From positions 5,302,001 to 5,366,000 of the forward strand of contig JAPYXD010000753.1 in assembly GCA_030998225.1 (NCBI GenBank): a stretch of DNA of 64,000 nucleotides, read 5' to 3'. The position numbers and the translations under genes were made by a program. This document shows positions 54,301 through 63,891 of this stretch, one piece after another; the first letter of the stretch is position 1, and each line of letters opens with the position of its first letter. The DNA comes from Diplolepis rosae. Taxonomy: Eukaryota; Arthropoda; Insecta; Hymenoptera; Diplolepididae. The notes beneath the pieces are model-generated. The model was not told the DNA's origin and did not search any database. It saw only the letters and a program-made list of their open reading frames with translations.

Positions 54301-57300
54301 AAACTCAAGGCCAGGGAGCACAATTCCAGTCTCAAGCTGAATTGATCCCATCAATCGGGGGTCAAGTTTCCTCCGAGCAAATCCACTTCGAAAATTCCCC
54401 AGTCATCGACCTGACCATTTCATCTACACCCTTGACTCCCACGACCTTGAAAGAGTCACTTTCAACACTATCAAACTTTGGGAAGGTACCAGAAGCTTCG
54501 AGCAGACCCTCGAGTCTAATAGACTTTCTTGTTTCTAGTTATGATGATAGGATTTCACCAACTGGAGCTTCTGTAACAACTGGACCAACTACTTCTCAAA
54601 TTCAAGGTCAGAGTGGAGAAAGATATGAAGAAGTGGGGTATAATGAAAAGCAACCCTTTTTGGAAGCCTTGATGGATTCCTATTACAATTTCAAAAAAGA
54701 GATGGAAATCAAGGATGCTCAAGAAGCCGTTCTTAAGGATTCTAAAACGAGTTTTAATAATTCTGGAAGTTTTAGAACCAACGGAGGAGAGGATTTAGTG
54801 CCATCAACTCCATCCAGTCGAGCTGCCAAGCGAAACAAGCAGGTGAGTGAGGATATAATGATGGATGAGAACTCTATCATCCATACTTTCTCTGTGTTCT
54901 AGAACCAGGAATGATTTGCTACCCTGCTTTCTGATTCCCCACTCAACATCTTTCGTTGATTAGGATTTCATTTGCGAAAGCCTAGGGGAGTTTGTATCAT
55001 CATTATTGATCATTAGTCACATCAGATTAAAAAAAATTTCAAGGTCGCTCTATTGACAATTATGACATAGGATCCAATGTAGGATTTGACATCGTTTTCT
55101 ATGTCCGCAACTGGATTAGAAACTACATCAATATTTAAGAAGACAGCATCTTACGTCGAAAACTACATCGGGAGCTATGTAGGATACCTTATTAAAGATT
55201 CCGACGTCGGGAACTACGTCAGAAGCTATGTAGGATCCCTTGTTAAAAATTCCGACGTCGGAAACTATGCCGGAATTTTTAATAAAAGATACCGAATAAC
55301 TTTTGACGTAATTTCCGACTTTGGAATTTTTAATACGGGATCCTACGTCGGAACCTATATTAGAAGCTATGTAGAATCTCAGTAGAATTCCCTATTGAAA
55401 ATCCCAATGTCAGGAACTGTGTTGGAAACGACCTTGGGATTTTTAATAAGGGATACTACACAGGTTCCGGCGTAGTTACCGACGTTGGAATTTTTAATAG
55501 AGGGTGCTACGTCGGAAGCTACTTTGGGAACTATGTAGGATCCCCTGTTAAACATTCCGACATCAGGAACTATGTTGGGGTTTTTAATAAAGGATCCCAA
55601 ATAGCTTTCGACATAGTTCTCGACTTCGGAATTTTTAATAGTGGATCTCACATCGGAATCTATTTACATTGGGAGCTATGTATAATCTCAGTAGAATCCT
55701 CTATGAAAATCCCAATTTTTGGAACTCTGTTCAAAATGACTGGAATTTTTAATAGGGATTCTTCGTATTTCCCCACGTCGGAATTTTTAATACGTAATCC
55801 TACGTCGGAAACTACATCGGCGACAATGTGACATCTCAGTAGAATCCCCTATTTAAAAATTCAGCGTCAGGAACTACGTCGGTAGCTGTATAGGATCTCT
55901 TATTAAAAATTCCGACGTCGGAAACTATGTCAGAAACAGTATCGGATCCTGCCTAGGAGCTGACGTCATGAACTGCGTAGAAAACAACGTAGAATCCTGC
56001 GTTGTAACCTTAGTCGGAAATTGTAATAGTAAAGGCGTTGATTCGAACATAGTTTCCGACTTCACGAATTCTTAAAATTAGTATGTTTAATGAATGAAAG
56101 AGGGTGATATTCTTTTGAAATATATATTTGAATAAATAATACACCGAATATTTAAAATATTTGCTGAAATCTACGGTTTATAAGCTTATTAAAAATCGTA
56201 ACGTCGGAAATGACGTCGATTACTATCTCCATTTTCGACGTAGGTTACGACGTCGGAATTTTTAATAAACTCGAACGTCAGATTCTGTTTTGTTGTTCTT
56301 GAAAGCCTCTAATTGAACTCACAAAAAATATACAAAAGTTCTAAATTTTGAATTTGGAACAGGATTCGATGTTGAATCCTAGCTAGGATCCTACATAATT
56401 TCAGAAGTAAGATCCTATTCCAAATTCCGATGTCATTTCCTGTATAGTGTCCGACATGGGAAACGATCTTTGATTTTATGCTGTAATTTTTAGTAGGGCG
56501 ATGATACCGGAGACCAGAAAAAATTACCAATTAAAAATATTTTTTTCCTTAAAGAAGAATTTTTTTTTGTTTGTCTAGATTCAAATCATAATTCCCTACA
56601 CTTCTCAGTACACTCCAAGGCCTTTCCAACGATCTTTTGAGGACGATGCTCATGGAAGAGTCATGGATAAAAATTTACCGAGGAAAGTACCTCCTGGGTT
56701 ACAATTGGATCATTTTGATGACAACGTGTTGGCTCAAGAATCTAAAAACGTTCTATTTACGTCCCTTCCAGATATTTCTTCTACTCCTGCTGCTTCAGCA
56801 GAAGCTAAAAAAAAGAAAAATTCTATTGATGTTCAGAAGCTGCAAAAGAACATTGATAACTGGACAATACAAGTAAAAGATTATAATTAATTAGAAATAG
56901 TTTAATCTACCCTGGTGGTAGGTTCGGATTGGGATTCAATCCGAGCGAATCAGAACTAATCCGAAATCAGTTTCCAAACCAATCCAAAAAACGTTTTGAT
57001 CCTCGTTTGATATAATTCGGTTAGAAATCACTGCCAATCAATTCTATTCAATCCAGTTCAATCCGAATGAATCCGAATCGAGTTTTCAGTTCAAGTTATT
57101 CAAAATTCCGATTAAAAACATGGTGCGGATTCATTCGGATTGAAGTCTTGGATCGAATCGGAATTATTTGGAATGATTTATAAGCAATTTTCATAGAATG
57201 AAATTTAAAAAAAAATTCGGATTCGTTCGCATTGAATTCTCTTTTCAAACTGTTTACAGACTAATCCAACTCTGATTTTTGCTATCCTTGAACGGAAATT

Positions 57301-60300
57301 TCAAATTTTTAGGAATATTCCAGTGGCATGAAAGCTAGCACAGCTTTGCCAAATTCCACCAGACCTTATCTTTCCCCTTCCAAGAAAATTCCCGATGAGT
57401 ATTTTACAAAAGTGGAGTCCAACAATACTTCGGGTGATATTCATAATGAAGAAGCAAAACGCTCTTCAGAACTTGATTTGGAAAATGTCAAGCAAATGGC
57501 AACCATTGAGATTTCTCGTGTAACTCAGGCAAGTCAATATTTTTGTCTTTTCCCTTGGTGAAAGTTTCAGATTGGATATTATATCCGCACTTATCCGACC
57601 TATCCCGCGCCAATCCGAACAAAAATTTTCAATCTCGTTTAATGCAAATCGACAGAAAATTTATCAAACTTATTCCGATACTTGTAGTTTATATGAATAC
57701 GGACCAAGTTTTCAATCCGACTCAATCGGATTCACAATAATTCATGGAAATGATTCGTATTGTAAATGTCGAACTCAGTCAAATTTAAAACTTGGTTCGC
57801 TTTTATTTGGGTTAGAAGTCTCGAATTGATTCGGATTCATTCGGATTAAAAGTCTCGGATTGGCGCGGAATAGATTGGGATGGTATTCTACCCAAAACTT
57901 TCATCAGGGTTTATTTTTGATGATTTCAGACTTTTATTAAAAAGTGAAATTTTGAAATACAGAAAATAGTTTTCTTCGTTTTGTATTGTTATCTAATCCG
58001 AATTCTTTTAAAAAGGAATCGCCACAAAAAACAACACCCAAAGTCGAATTGAATTCCCCTGAACCAAAAAACTCTTCAAGTGAAGTTGAAACCAAAGATA
58101 ATGGAATAGATGATTTGGAAGATAAGAGGGAAATACACCCAGTTTACGTGATGACTTCTATTCCGGTTGGTAAGAAAGAAACGAAGAAAGCTGGTGATGT
58201 GGAGTCGAAAAAGAAATCGAAGAAGGATCCAGAAACTTTTGAAAGGGCCTATCAGATCCTTCCTCAAGCAGTTAATAATTTAGCCATTCCAGGTTCCACT
58301 GGACCTGAAGATGTCCCACTTTGGGGCATTATGGAACACGAAGAGTTCGCGTCCTTGAACTCCGATTCGGATCAACTTCCTGTCATTCATTCTGGTCATT
58401 CAAAGGTAAAATAATTTATTGCCCACCGCAAACTGAAATTTAGCCTTGTAGGAGTCGTTTTGTTCGCGGAAAATTGGTTTTCCCGCACTAGTGCGAAAAA
58501 ATTTTAAGTGTGTGGAAAATGAACTTTCCGCACGTGATTTGCCTTTTCACTGAATCATCAGTGAAAACAATATTTTTTACTGTTAAATCAGTTAATTTTC
58601 ACTGTTTAATTAGTGAAAACAATATTTTCCACTGTTAAATCAGTTACTTTTCATTGAAGTAATCAGTGAAATTTGACTGATTCGTAGTAACCTCTTTTTA
58701 GCTATTTGATTCAGTCAAATTTCACTGATAATCAGTAGATTTTGACTGATTCAGATTTAGAGAGTGATGAAGGAAATTTTAAAATTGTTTTGTTACAACT
58801 TGTAACAAAAACTTGATAACTATGTAAATATATGCAGAGTTTTTTAAAATAGAGAAATATCATTTTCCCTGTATCAGTATCCCAAGTGCAAATTTCGGAT
58901 AGGATTTCATTCTGCGCTGTTCCGAATTTTTCAGAATCAATTCGAAATCAGTTTTTTGTGATAATCTGGGCCATTTTGAGTCTATTTGGAAAAAGTTTTC
59001 AATTTCGTTAAACGAAAATTGGTTAAATTCAATCCGAATCAATCCGTCTCAATCCGAGAGTTCAACTCCGAGGTCGGAATAATTCGGGTTGAGTCGGATT
59101 GAAAACTTAGTGCGGATTTATTAAGATTGGAAGTTTTGGAAGTAGTCGAATAAATTTCAGATGATTTGTTTCGAGTGAGATTAGAAACCTCTTTTCGGAT
59201 TGGCGCGGAATCGGACAGAATAGAGCGTAATGAAATCCTATCCGAAGCTTGTAACAGAGTATAGTATTATAGATTTAAAATGTTGAGTTACGATCCCCAG
59301 AAATTGAAAAGTTATAACAATGATAAATTTAATGCTAGTCAAAATAAACTATTTTGAAAGAACTAAAATTATTATATTTTAATAAAGTTTACTAGCATAA
59401 CAAAAAGAATGATTAATTTTTTACTTTAAATTAAACAAAAAATTAAAGCAATTCTAATATTTATTGAAAAACTGAAATTAATAAACGTTTTTATTTTTTC
59501 AATGGTAATTTTAAAATCATAAATAAAAATATTGAATTATCTATAACGTTAATAATATTTACTAAATATAAAAATTTCGAAGACTAGCGTGATAAAATAA
59601 TTTTTATGCTGCTCAATTTTAGAAATAATAACGTGAATGAGAACTTAATGACAACTTGAGATTTTATTACAAAATTATCGCAGCACATAAAATGGCAATT
59701 TGAGATTTTATTTTTCAAATGAAGGTCACAATTTAAATTAGAGTCCATTTTCGAATTTCGCTTCTTTTATCAAGTCAGTTTGTAAAAACTCGTTAGTCTT
59801 CTTTTCAAATATTCATTCTCAAGTGTTCAAATTATTTCCTGAGACATTTTTTCGTTGTGATATAAAAAAATATATACATATATATTATTAAGGGGATTTG
59901 CCAACTTTAATATTTTTATTTTTTGAATTTAGGCCTTCCATACAATTTTTTTTATGTTTGGTACCTTTATTTAGAAACGTTTTGGGATTTTTAAAAGTTC
60001 CAGCACCTTTATGTATTTTTAAAATAAAAATTTTTATTTTTTGGGCATTTTTTTACTTTTAATTTTAAGACAAAAATAATAAAAGAATCATGACAAATGG
60101 TTAAAAAACAAAAAAGTTAATCGAATTAAGAAAATGTCAAAGAAACTCAAAATTTTTTATTTTAAAATACATAAACGTGCTGGAATTTTAGAAAAACCCA
60201 AAAGCTTTCTAAATAAAGGTACTAAACATTAAAAAAATTATATGGAAGGCCTAAACTCAAAAGATAAAAATATTAAAGTTCATATGAGTGAAAAAAAGTT

Positions 60301-60739
60301 ACAAATAAAATAAAATTTTGGGATATATTTATTTCATTTGTAACTTTTTTTTCAGTCATGTGACCTTATTTTCCATAAGAGAAAAAGTGCCATAAATTGT
60401 AAGAAAGAAAATAATTAAAAAAATGACGGCAATTAGTTAAAAAACAAAAAAGTTATTTAAAGTCAAAAAAAGGGCCAAAAAACTCAAAATTTTTATTTTA
60501 AAAATACATAAAAGTGTTGAAATTTCAGTAAAACCCCAAAACCTTTCTAAATAAGGGTACTAAACATAAAAAAAATTATATGGAAGGTTTAAACTCAAAA
60601 AATAAAAATATTAAAGATCCCCCTAATTAAATACGCCTTAAATGAGTTTTTCAGTCCAAAACTTTTTTCAATCAATACCTTCTCAAGTTGGTTAATTATT
60701 CACCTAATTTGTTTCCAGGTTTCGTATGCAAGGCGATGA
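45324..60739 (+). CDS. secreted Pro- and Gln/Asn-rich disordered protein, ~902 aa, 7 exons
   Basis: The coding exons are 45324-45338, 52293-52648, 53426-54842, 56579-56872, 57313-57528, 58016-58405 and 60719-60739; the phases all agree. Exon 1 gives MDFRL and exon 2 continues GLSLLLLLTFFSSTKS, so the signal peptide is only complete after splicing out a 6.95-kb intron. Next come a poly-Pro run (LEPPPPPPPPPSSIRNG), an aromatic Pro/Asn part, and about 150 residues of Gln/Asn/Gly repeats (GQGNQDQEIQ type). A Ser/Thr stretch, a Lys-rich basic part (residues ~685-780) and a C-terminal domain ending HSGHSKVSYARR follow. Intron 5 has a GC donor (CAG/GCAAGT). The last exon adds seven residues; reading through the exon 6 donor instead would add only VK and a stop. 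AATAAA is at 60758. The family was not recognised; prion-like or matrix behaviour is speculation. Confidence 0.82.
50560..50650 (-). other. second copy of the hammerhead-like repeat
   Basis: Read on the minus strand it contains CACTGATGAGGGCTCCGATC then TGATTCGAAACGTCTG, homologous to 24320-24360 including the flanks (TTTTATAG before, a GATCCTAAATCCAATTT-type stretch after). The stem equivalent is GGCTC/GATTC, with a mismatch and a wobble, so this copy is more decayed. Confidence 0.4.
50662..50876. repeat. 215-bp palindrome in intron 1
   Basis: The left arm has ACATTTTTAGCAATAACTAT, AGTACTTAAACATATAATAC and AAAAAACAAGTACTT. The right arm mirrors it (AAGTACTCGTTTTTT, GTATTATATGTTTAAGTACT, ATAGTTATTCCTAAAAATGT). 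The arms are about 90 bp with few mismatches; the centre TTCGAATATTCGA is itself symmetric. Confidence 0.85.
51208..51484 (+). mobile_element. tRNA-derived SINE, copy 1
   Basis: A tRNA-like head at 51227-51298 has an A box (TAGCTCAGTGGTTAGAGCA) and B box (GGCTCGAATCC). The T stem CTGGG/CCCAG is perfect, with a D arm and a 6/7 acceptor stem. The anticodon loop has C instead of U33 and the anticodon stem top pair is G-A, so it is not a working tRNA. The head is followed by about 185 bp of unrelated body (from AAGCGTCATTTTTTCCACAG), a SINE layout. A second copy starts 339 bp downstream. Confidence 0.7.
51547..51828 (+). mobile_element. tRNA-derived SINE, copy 2
   Basis: Nearly identical to copy 1 over head (51566-51637) and body. 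Differences include TGTCTAGCTC for TGTGTAGCTC, losing the universal U8 context less one base, and CAGCAACG/CGGCAACG. Both end in TTTCAAACTCA then a CTAATTAATT-like stretch. A 60-bp spacer with GCCGCAAGGCTGAGCC separates them. Confidence 0.7.
52660..53340. repeat. degenerate TGTAATCC minisatellite filling intron 2
   Basis: Dozens of imperfect TGTAATCCC, TTGTAATTCC, CATGTAATCT and GTGTAATC words spaced about 10-12 bp fill nearly the whole of intron 2 of the Gln/Asn-rich gene, with no longer repeat unit apparent. Confidence 0.8.
55060..56290. repeat. self-complementary CCGACGTCGG minisatellite in intron 3
   Basis: Variants of TTAAAAATTCCGACGTCGGA, AACTACGTCGGAAG and CTATGTAGGATCCC recur every ~60-65 bp. 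Because GACGTC and GGATCC are palindromes the array reads alike on both strands and gives similar open frames both ways (55086-55385 plus, 55379-55651 minus). Part of intron 3 of the Gln/Asn-rich gene. Confidence 0.8.
56909..57255. repeat. TTTCGGA-end MITE family in intron 4
   Basis: It begins CTACCCTGGTGGTAGGTTCG and GGATTGGGATTCAATCC, with the usual degenerate interior. The right end is worn (GAATTCTCTTTTCAAACTG). It lies between exons 4 and 5 of the Gln/Asn-rich gene. Confidence 0.65.
57553..57909. repeat. TTTCGGA-end MITE family in intron 5
   Basis: The left end CCTTGGTGAAAGTTTCAGAT and right end CCAAAACTTTCATCAGGG are inverted. It starts only 24 bp after the proposed GC donor of exon 5. 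Confidence 0.75.
58424..58765. repeat. two fused MITE fragments in intron 6
   Basis: 58424-58538 belongs to the GCACTAGTGCG family seen twice at 24540-25030 (TTTTCCCGCACTAGTGCG then AAAATTTTAAGTGT). 58539-58765 is a copy of the 273-bp ATCAGT MITE (27670-27942) that lacks its left end and finishes ACTGATTCAGATTTAGAGAG. They abut with no spacer. Confidence 0.75.
58880..59258. repeat. TTTCGGA-end MITE family in intron 6
   Basis: It begins CCCAAGTGCAAATTTCGGAT and ends TGAAATCCTATCCGAAGCTT, with the typical interior of TCCGAATC words. Confidence 0.7.
59890..60630. repeat. compound fold-back of three AT-rich arms
   Basis: An arm with TAGGCCTTCCATACAATT, TGGTACCTTTATTTAGAAA and TTCCAGCACCTTTATGTATT (59900-60020) is inverted at 60130-60260 (AATACATAAACGTGCTGGAA, TTTCTAAATAAAGGTACTA). 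A third arm at 60495-60630 is direct to the second. The outer ends TTAAGGGGAT and ATCCCCCTAATTAA suggest a single element. A related arm is at 43790-43965. Confidence 0.7.
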
Positions 60740-61317
60740 CGCATCTCTTCTAGGAAAAATAAAGAGCAAGAAACTGAGTAAAGTACATGTAACACGTAAT
60801 TGTAACTGTACCTGTAGTACTCGAACTATAATAGACATTTTTTTCCTCTCTTTGATTACTGTGATCACAAGTACAGAATCCTGACAGAGAAAATGAAATA
60901 CGTGCCTTTAATCGAGACTTCACAGAGATTAGGTTGTAGAAACTTGAATTGAATTTTTCAAAAAATATAAGTATTTTTCTGAATCGAAGTTCAAATTCTG
61001 ATTGAATAAATCTAGATTTGAAAAAAGGACCAGCATAAAACTGAATAAAAGTGTTCAATTTTAATCTCTGAATTTTGTGCATTTAGGAATTTGAAAGCCT
61101 CGAATTTGGAAAGTATAGAAAATTATTTTCTGTCAGTTATAACGACCATAAATTTTCTTCAGTAATTGACTCTGTCGAGATTCAATGATAACGTCATCAG
61201 GTATATTATTATATTCATAGTTTTCAAAAGTAGGATCTTTTTCTCCGTAAACCAGCTGTTGGCCAGTTTATAGTCATAGCTATAGAATATTTAAACTCGC
61301 AATGAATAATCAATGTC

Positions 61318-61491
61318 ATGAAGTGCAAAGTCATTGAAAAGTTAGTTATGGAAAGGGGAGCGATCGAGTGTGAAACTATCGCGAGAAGCAGGACGAGAGA
61401 ATATGCGAGAAAGCCATTTATTCGCAAATACCTTAGTGAAGATGTGACCGAGAAATTCTCTCTATTTCCACGTGCCAAAAACCAAGTTTAA
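61318..61491 (+). CDS. possible small ORF, 57 aa
   Basis: ATG 61318 to TAA 61491 encodes a charged peptide (start MKCKVIEKLVMERGAIECE, end FPRAKNQV). The composition looks more protein-like than neighbouring frames, but there is no splice partner, paralogue or known family. It could be chance, or an exon of something unrecognised. Weak call. Confidence 0.2.
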   Translation: MKCKVIEKLVMERGAIECETIARSRTREYARKPFIRKYLSEDVTEKFSLFPRAKNQV

Positions 61492-61545
61492 ACAAACTTT
61501 CGCTTCATTTTTTCAGCGAAGTATAAGAAACACTAAATAATATCG

Positions 61546-62013
61546 CGACTGTAAATTTCGGATAGAATTTAATTCCATCCCTTTCCGCGCCAATCCGGAA
61601 AAAGGTTTTCAATCCGACTTCATGCAAATAGGCTGAAAATCAATCCGACTGAATACGAATAATCTCTTCTAAAAATGATTGATAGAACCCGATTGAACTC
61701 GATTGACCTGTTAAGAAACACCATTAAAACCGATTCATTGATTGTTTCTAAATCGGGTCAATCAGATTCTATCCGTTATTTTTGAAGGGATACCGACTTT
61801 GGATTGAGACGGATTGAAAACTTAATTCGGATTTATTCCAATTGGAAGTCTCGGATTGAGTCGTATTGAATTCCAGTCGATTTGCATTGAGCGAGATTGA
61901 AAAAATGTTTTTGAATTGGCTCGGAAGAACTTAGATTGGCACAGAAACAGATTTTGCGGAATAGGAAAAAAGAAAAAAATGTGCAATAATATTTTATCCA
62001 AAACTTTTACCAG
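61546..62013. repeat. TTTCGGA-end MITE with nested CCGATT palindrome
   Basis: The outer element runs from GACTGTAAATTTCGGATAGA to CCAAAACTTTTACCAGG. At 61675-61785 it is interrupted by a compact copy of the GATAGAACCCGATTGAACTC / AATCAGATTCTATC palindrome family, showing that the palindrome is younger at this site. Confidence 0.75.
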
Positions 62014-62981
62014 GTGTACAAAAGATCAAAAATGTTTTTTGAAATTTTTTATATATATTCAATATATATATTTTTATTCATACTTTCCAGCCTTTAATCT
62101 TTCTTATAATTGAGAAACTTGTTCTCTTTTCCGTAATTTTTAAATTCAGAAGGCATTTGTGAAAAAGAGAAAGACATTTATGCACTTTCGCCGCTTGATA
62201 ATAAATGGAAAGAATAAGGGGAAGGCAAACTTTCCGTAATTGCAATACTAATTTGAGAATTCGAGCACGTGTGATGTTTTTTACTTGCAAATCGATACAC
62301 TTGTGAAATCAAAGTTAATTTCACATTGCAAGTCACTTTGGATTCTTGTGTAAAAATGTTTCTCTACCGAAGTGATAAGGTCTGACAAAACTTGAATTAG
62401 TTTCCTCAATTTCCAACTGAATCTTAATTCTAAGCAAATCATGTTTGGATACTGGACAACAAATTTTCACCCTTTCCACCTTTACGAAAAATATATTGGA
62501 TCCAATACTCGATGATACTTTTTATCGTAATGACAGCAACATTTTTTGATTTAAATTCTCCAACTTCTTGATTTTGATCTACATATTGCGCTTGAGACTG
62601 AAGAAAACAAAGTCGTTTTTGAGTACTTTTGGAGTCTTTACGTATTTGTTATGTTTTTCAAGCTCCGAAGTATCGACGTAGATTATCTTAATTACGATGC
62701 CGACAGTTATTTGTAAATATCGCTCTTAAACAAACCAGAACTGTATTATCAGGGCATTGATAACGAATTACTTTTGCGAATCAAGAATTATAAATTAAGT
62801 ATAGTGTAAAAGCGTAGTAATTAAGTTAAGGCGAGATTGCGTGATTATTTTATTAATGATAATTTGTATAAGATTAGCTTAATTGTCTGAACTTTAATAA
62901 AGCATAGATTTATTTTTATTCGTGTTCTTCTTGGTAATAAATTTGATTAATTTCGTATCAAGTTTTAATTTATTTATTACC
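62014..62981. other. intergenic, nothing recognised
   Basis: AT-rich with moderate complexity. No gene, RNA gene or repeat family of this window was seen. Confidence 0.45.
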
Positions 62982-63236
62982 ATTTTTTTTCGCTTTCTTC
63001 CCCTTTTTTCTTCTTTTTTATATCTTCTTTTTTATATATTACTTTTTTTTATTTGTTTCTTTTTCTCGCTTTTTTTTTCTTATTTTCTTCTTTTTTTCTT
63101 TCTTTTCTTCTTTTCTTCTTTTCTTCATTTTTTTTTCTTTTTCTTCATTTTTTTCTTTTTCTTCTTATTTTTTTCTTTTTCTTCTTATTTGTTCTTTTTT
63201 TCTTCTTTTTTTATTTTTTTGTTTTTCCTCTTTTTT
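62982..63236 (+). repeat. ~255-bp pyrimidine tract (TTTTTCTTC)
   Basis: Almost pure T/C with occasional A or G, mostly TTTTTCTTC and TTTTTTTCTT words. The hydrophobic Phe-rich frames across it are an artefact of TTT/TTC codons. It is a candidate for triplex (H-DNA) formation. Confidence 0.9.
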
Positions 63237-63754
63237 AAAGTAAGGAATAAGAAAGAACAAATTCGAGTCTTCTTGAAAATGTGAGGTCACTAGGCTAAAT
63301 GGCATAACTATCTCGTAGGCTTTTGACATTCTTGACTCCTACGACGTCAGTTGGATGCGTGAGAACGTGAGGCCGGAAGAAGGTTGTGAGAAAGGCATAC
63401 CATTGTTATCCTGAGTCGAGACACTTCTGGATTTACCAACACTTCCGTAACAAAAGAAAGAATCATCCGTTAATTAGATCCGTTCTAAAGGTGAAATGGG
63501 ATCGAACAAGGACACGGCCTTAATGAGTGGATTATGAGTAGCTAAGGTTCAGCGAGAAAACGATACTGATTTTCTCATGCACTTCAATAAATCTGAAAAA
63601 ATATCTCTGGGATAAATAATTATAGAACTTTTGAGAATAAAAATATCAACAACTAAAAACGGACAATAAAAAGACCCTTGAATAAATTAAAAATATTTTA
63701 TTAAAAAATTGTCATAATTTTTCTAATTTTTGTAAAATTTTATCAATTGGCTAA
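63237..63754. other. 3' flank of the transporter gene
   Basis: No gene is supported. TTTATT on the plus strand near 63696 gives AATAAA on the minus strand, about 55 bp after the stop of the transporter exon, a likely poly(A) signal. Confidence 0.45.
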
Positions 63755-63891
63755 TTATTGATTTGTCTCAGATTTTCTTTTTGAAGAGCCTAAAAACATT
63801 TCCATCATCCACATGAAAATTGTCAATCCTGTCATGCAGTTTATGAAGGCGATGCCAAGAACGTAATTTCCGGTTACATCTCTGATACAAC
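63755..63891 (-). CDS. last exon of a monocarboxylate-transporter-like (MFS/SLC16) gene, partial
   Basis: After TTTTGCAG the minus strand encodes 44 residues and a stop: CIRDVTGNYVLGIAFINCMT, a hydrophobic GLTIFMWMMEMF, then a short basic-polar tail. The D-x-T-G-x-Y start followed by one membrane helix and a cytoplasmic tail is the pattern of the last transmembrane segment of SLC16-type monocarboxylate transporters. The exon begins in phase 2. The rest of the gene lies beyond the right edge, so the family call rests on one helix and is tentative. Confidence 0.55.

Noticed and set aside
53755..54354. Long frames in other phases and on the minus strand across the Gln/Asn-rich exon
   Set aside because: CAA/AAT-rich repeats leave all frames open; only the spliced frame has consistent junctions and a signal peptide.
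61224..61478. 84-aa minus-strand hydrophobic frame
   Set aside because: Overlaps the more protein-like plus-strand frame and has no splice or homology support.
62922..63284. 120-aa Phe-rich membrane protein
   Set aside because: Pure artefact of the T/C tract.
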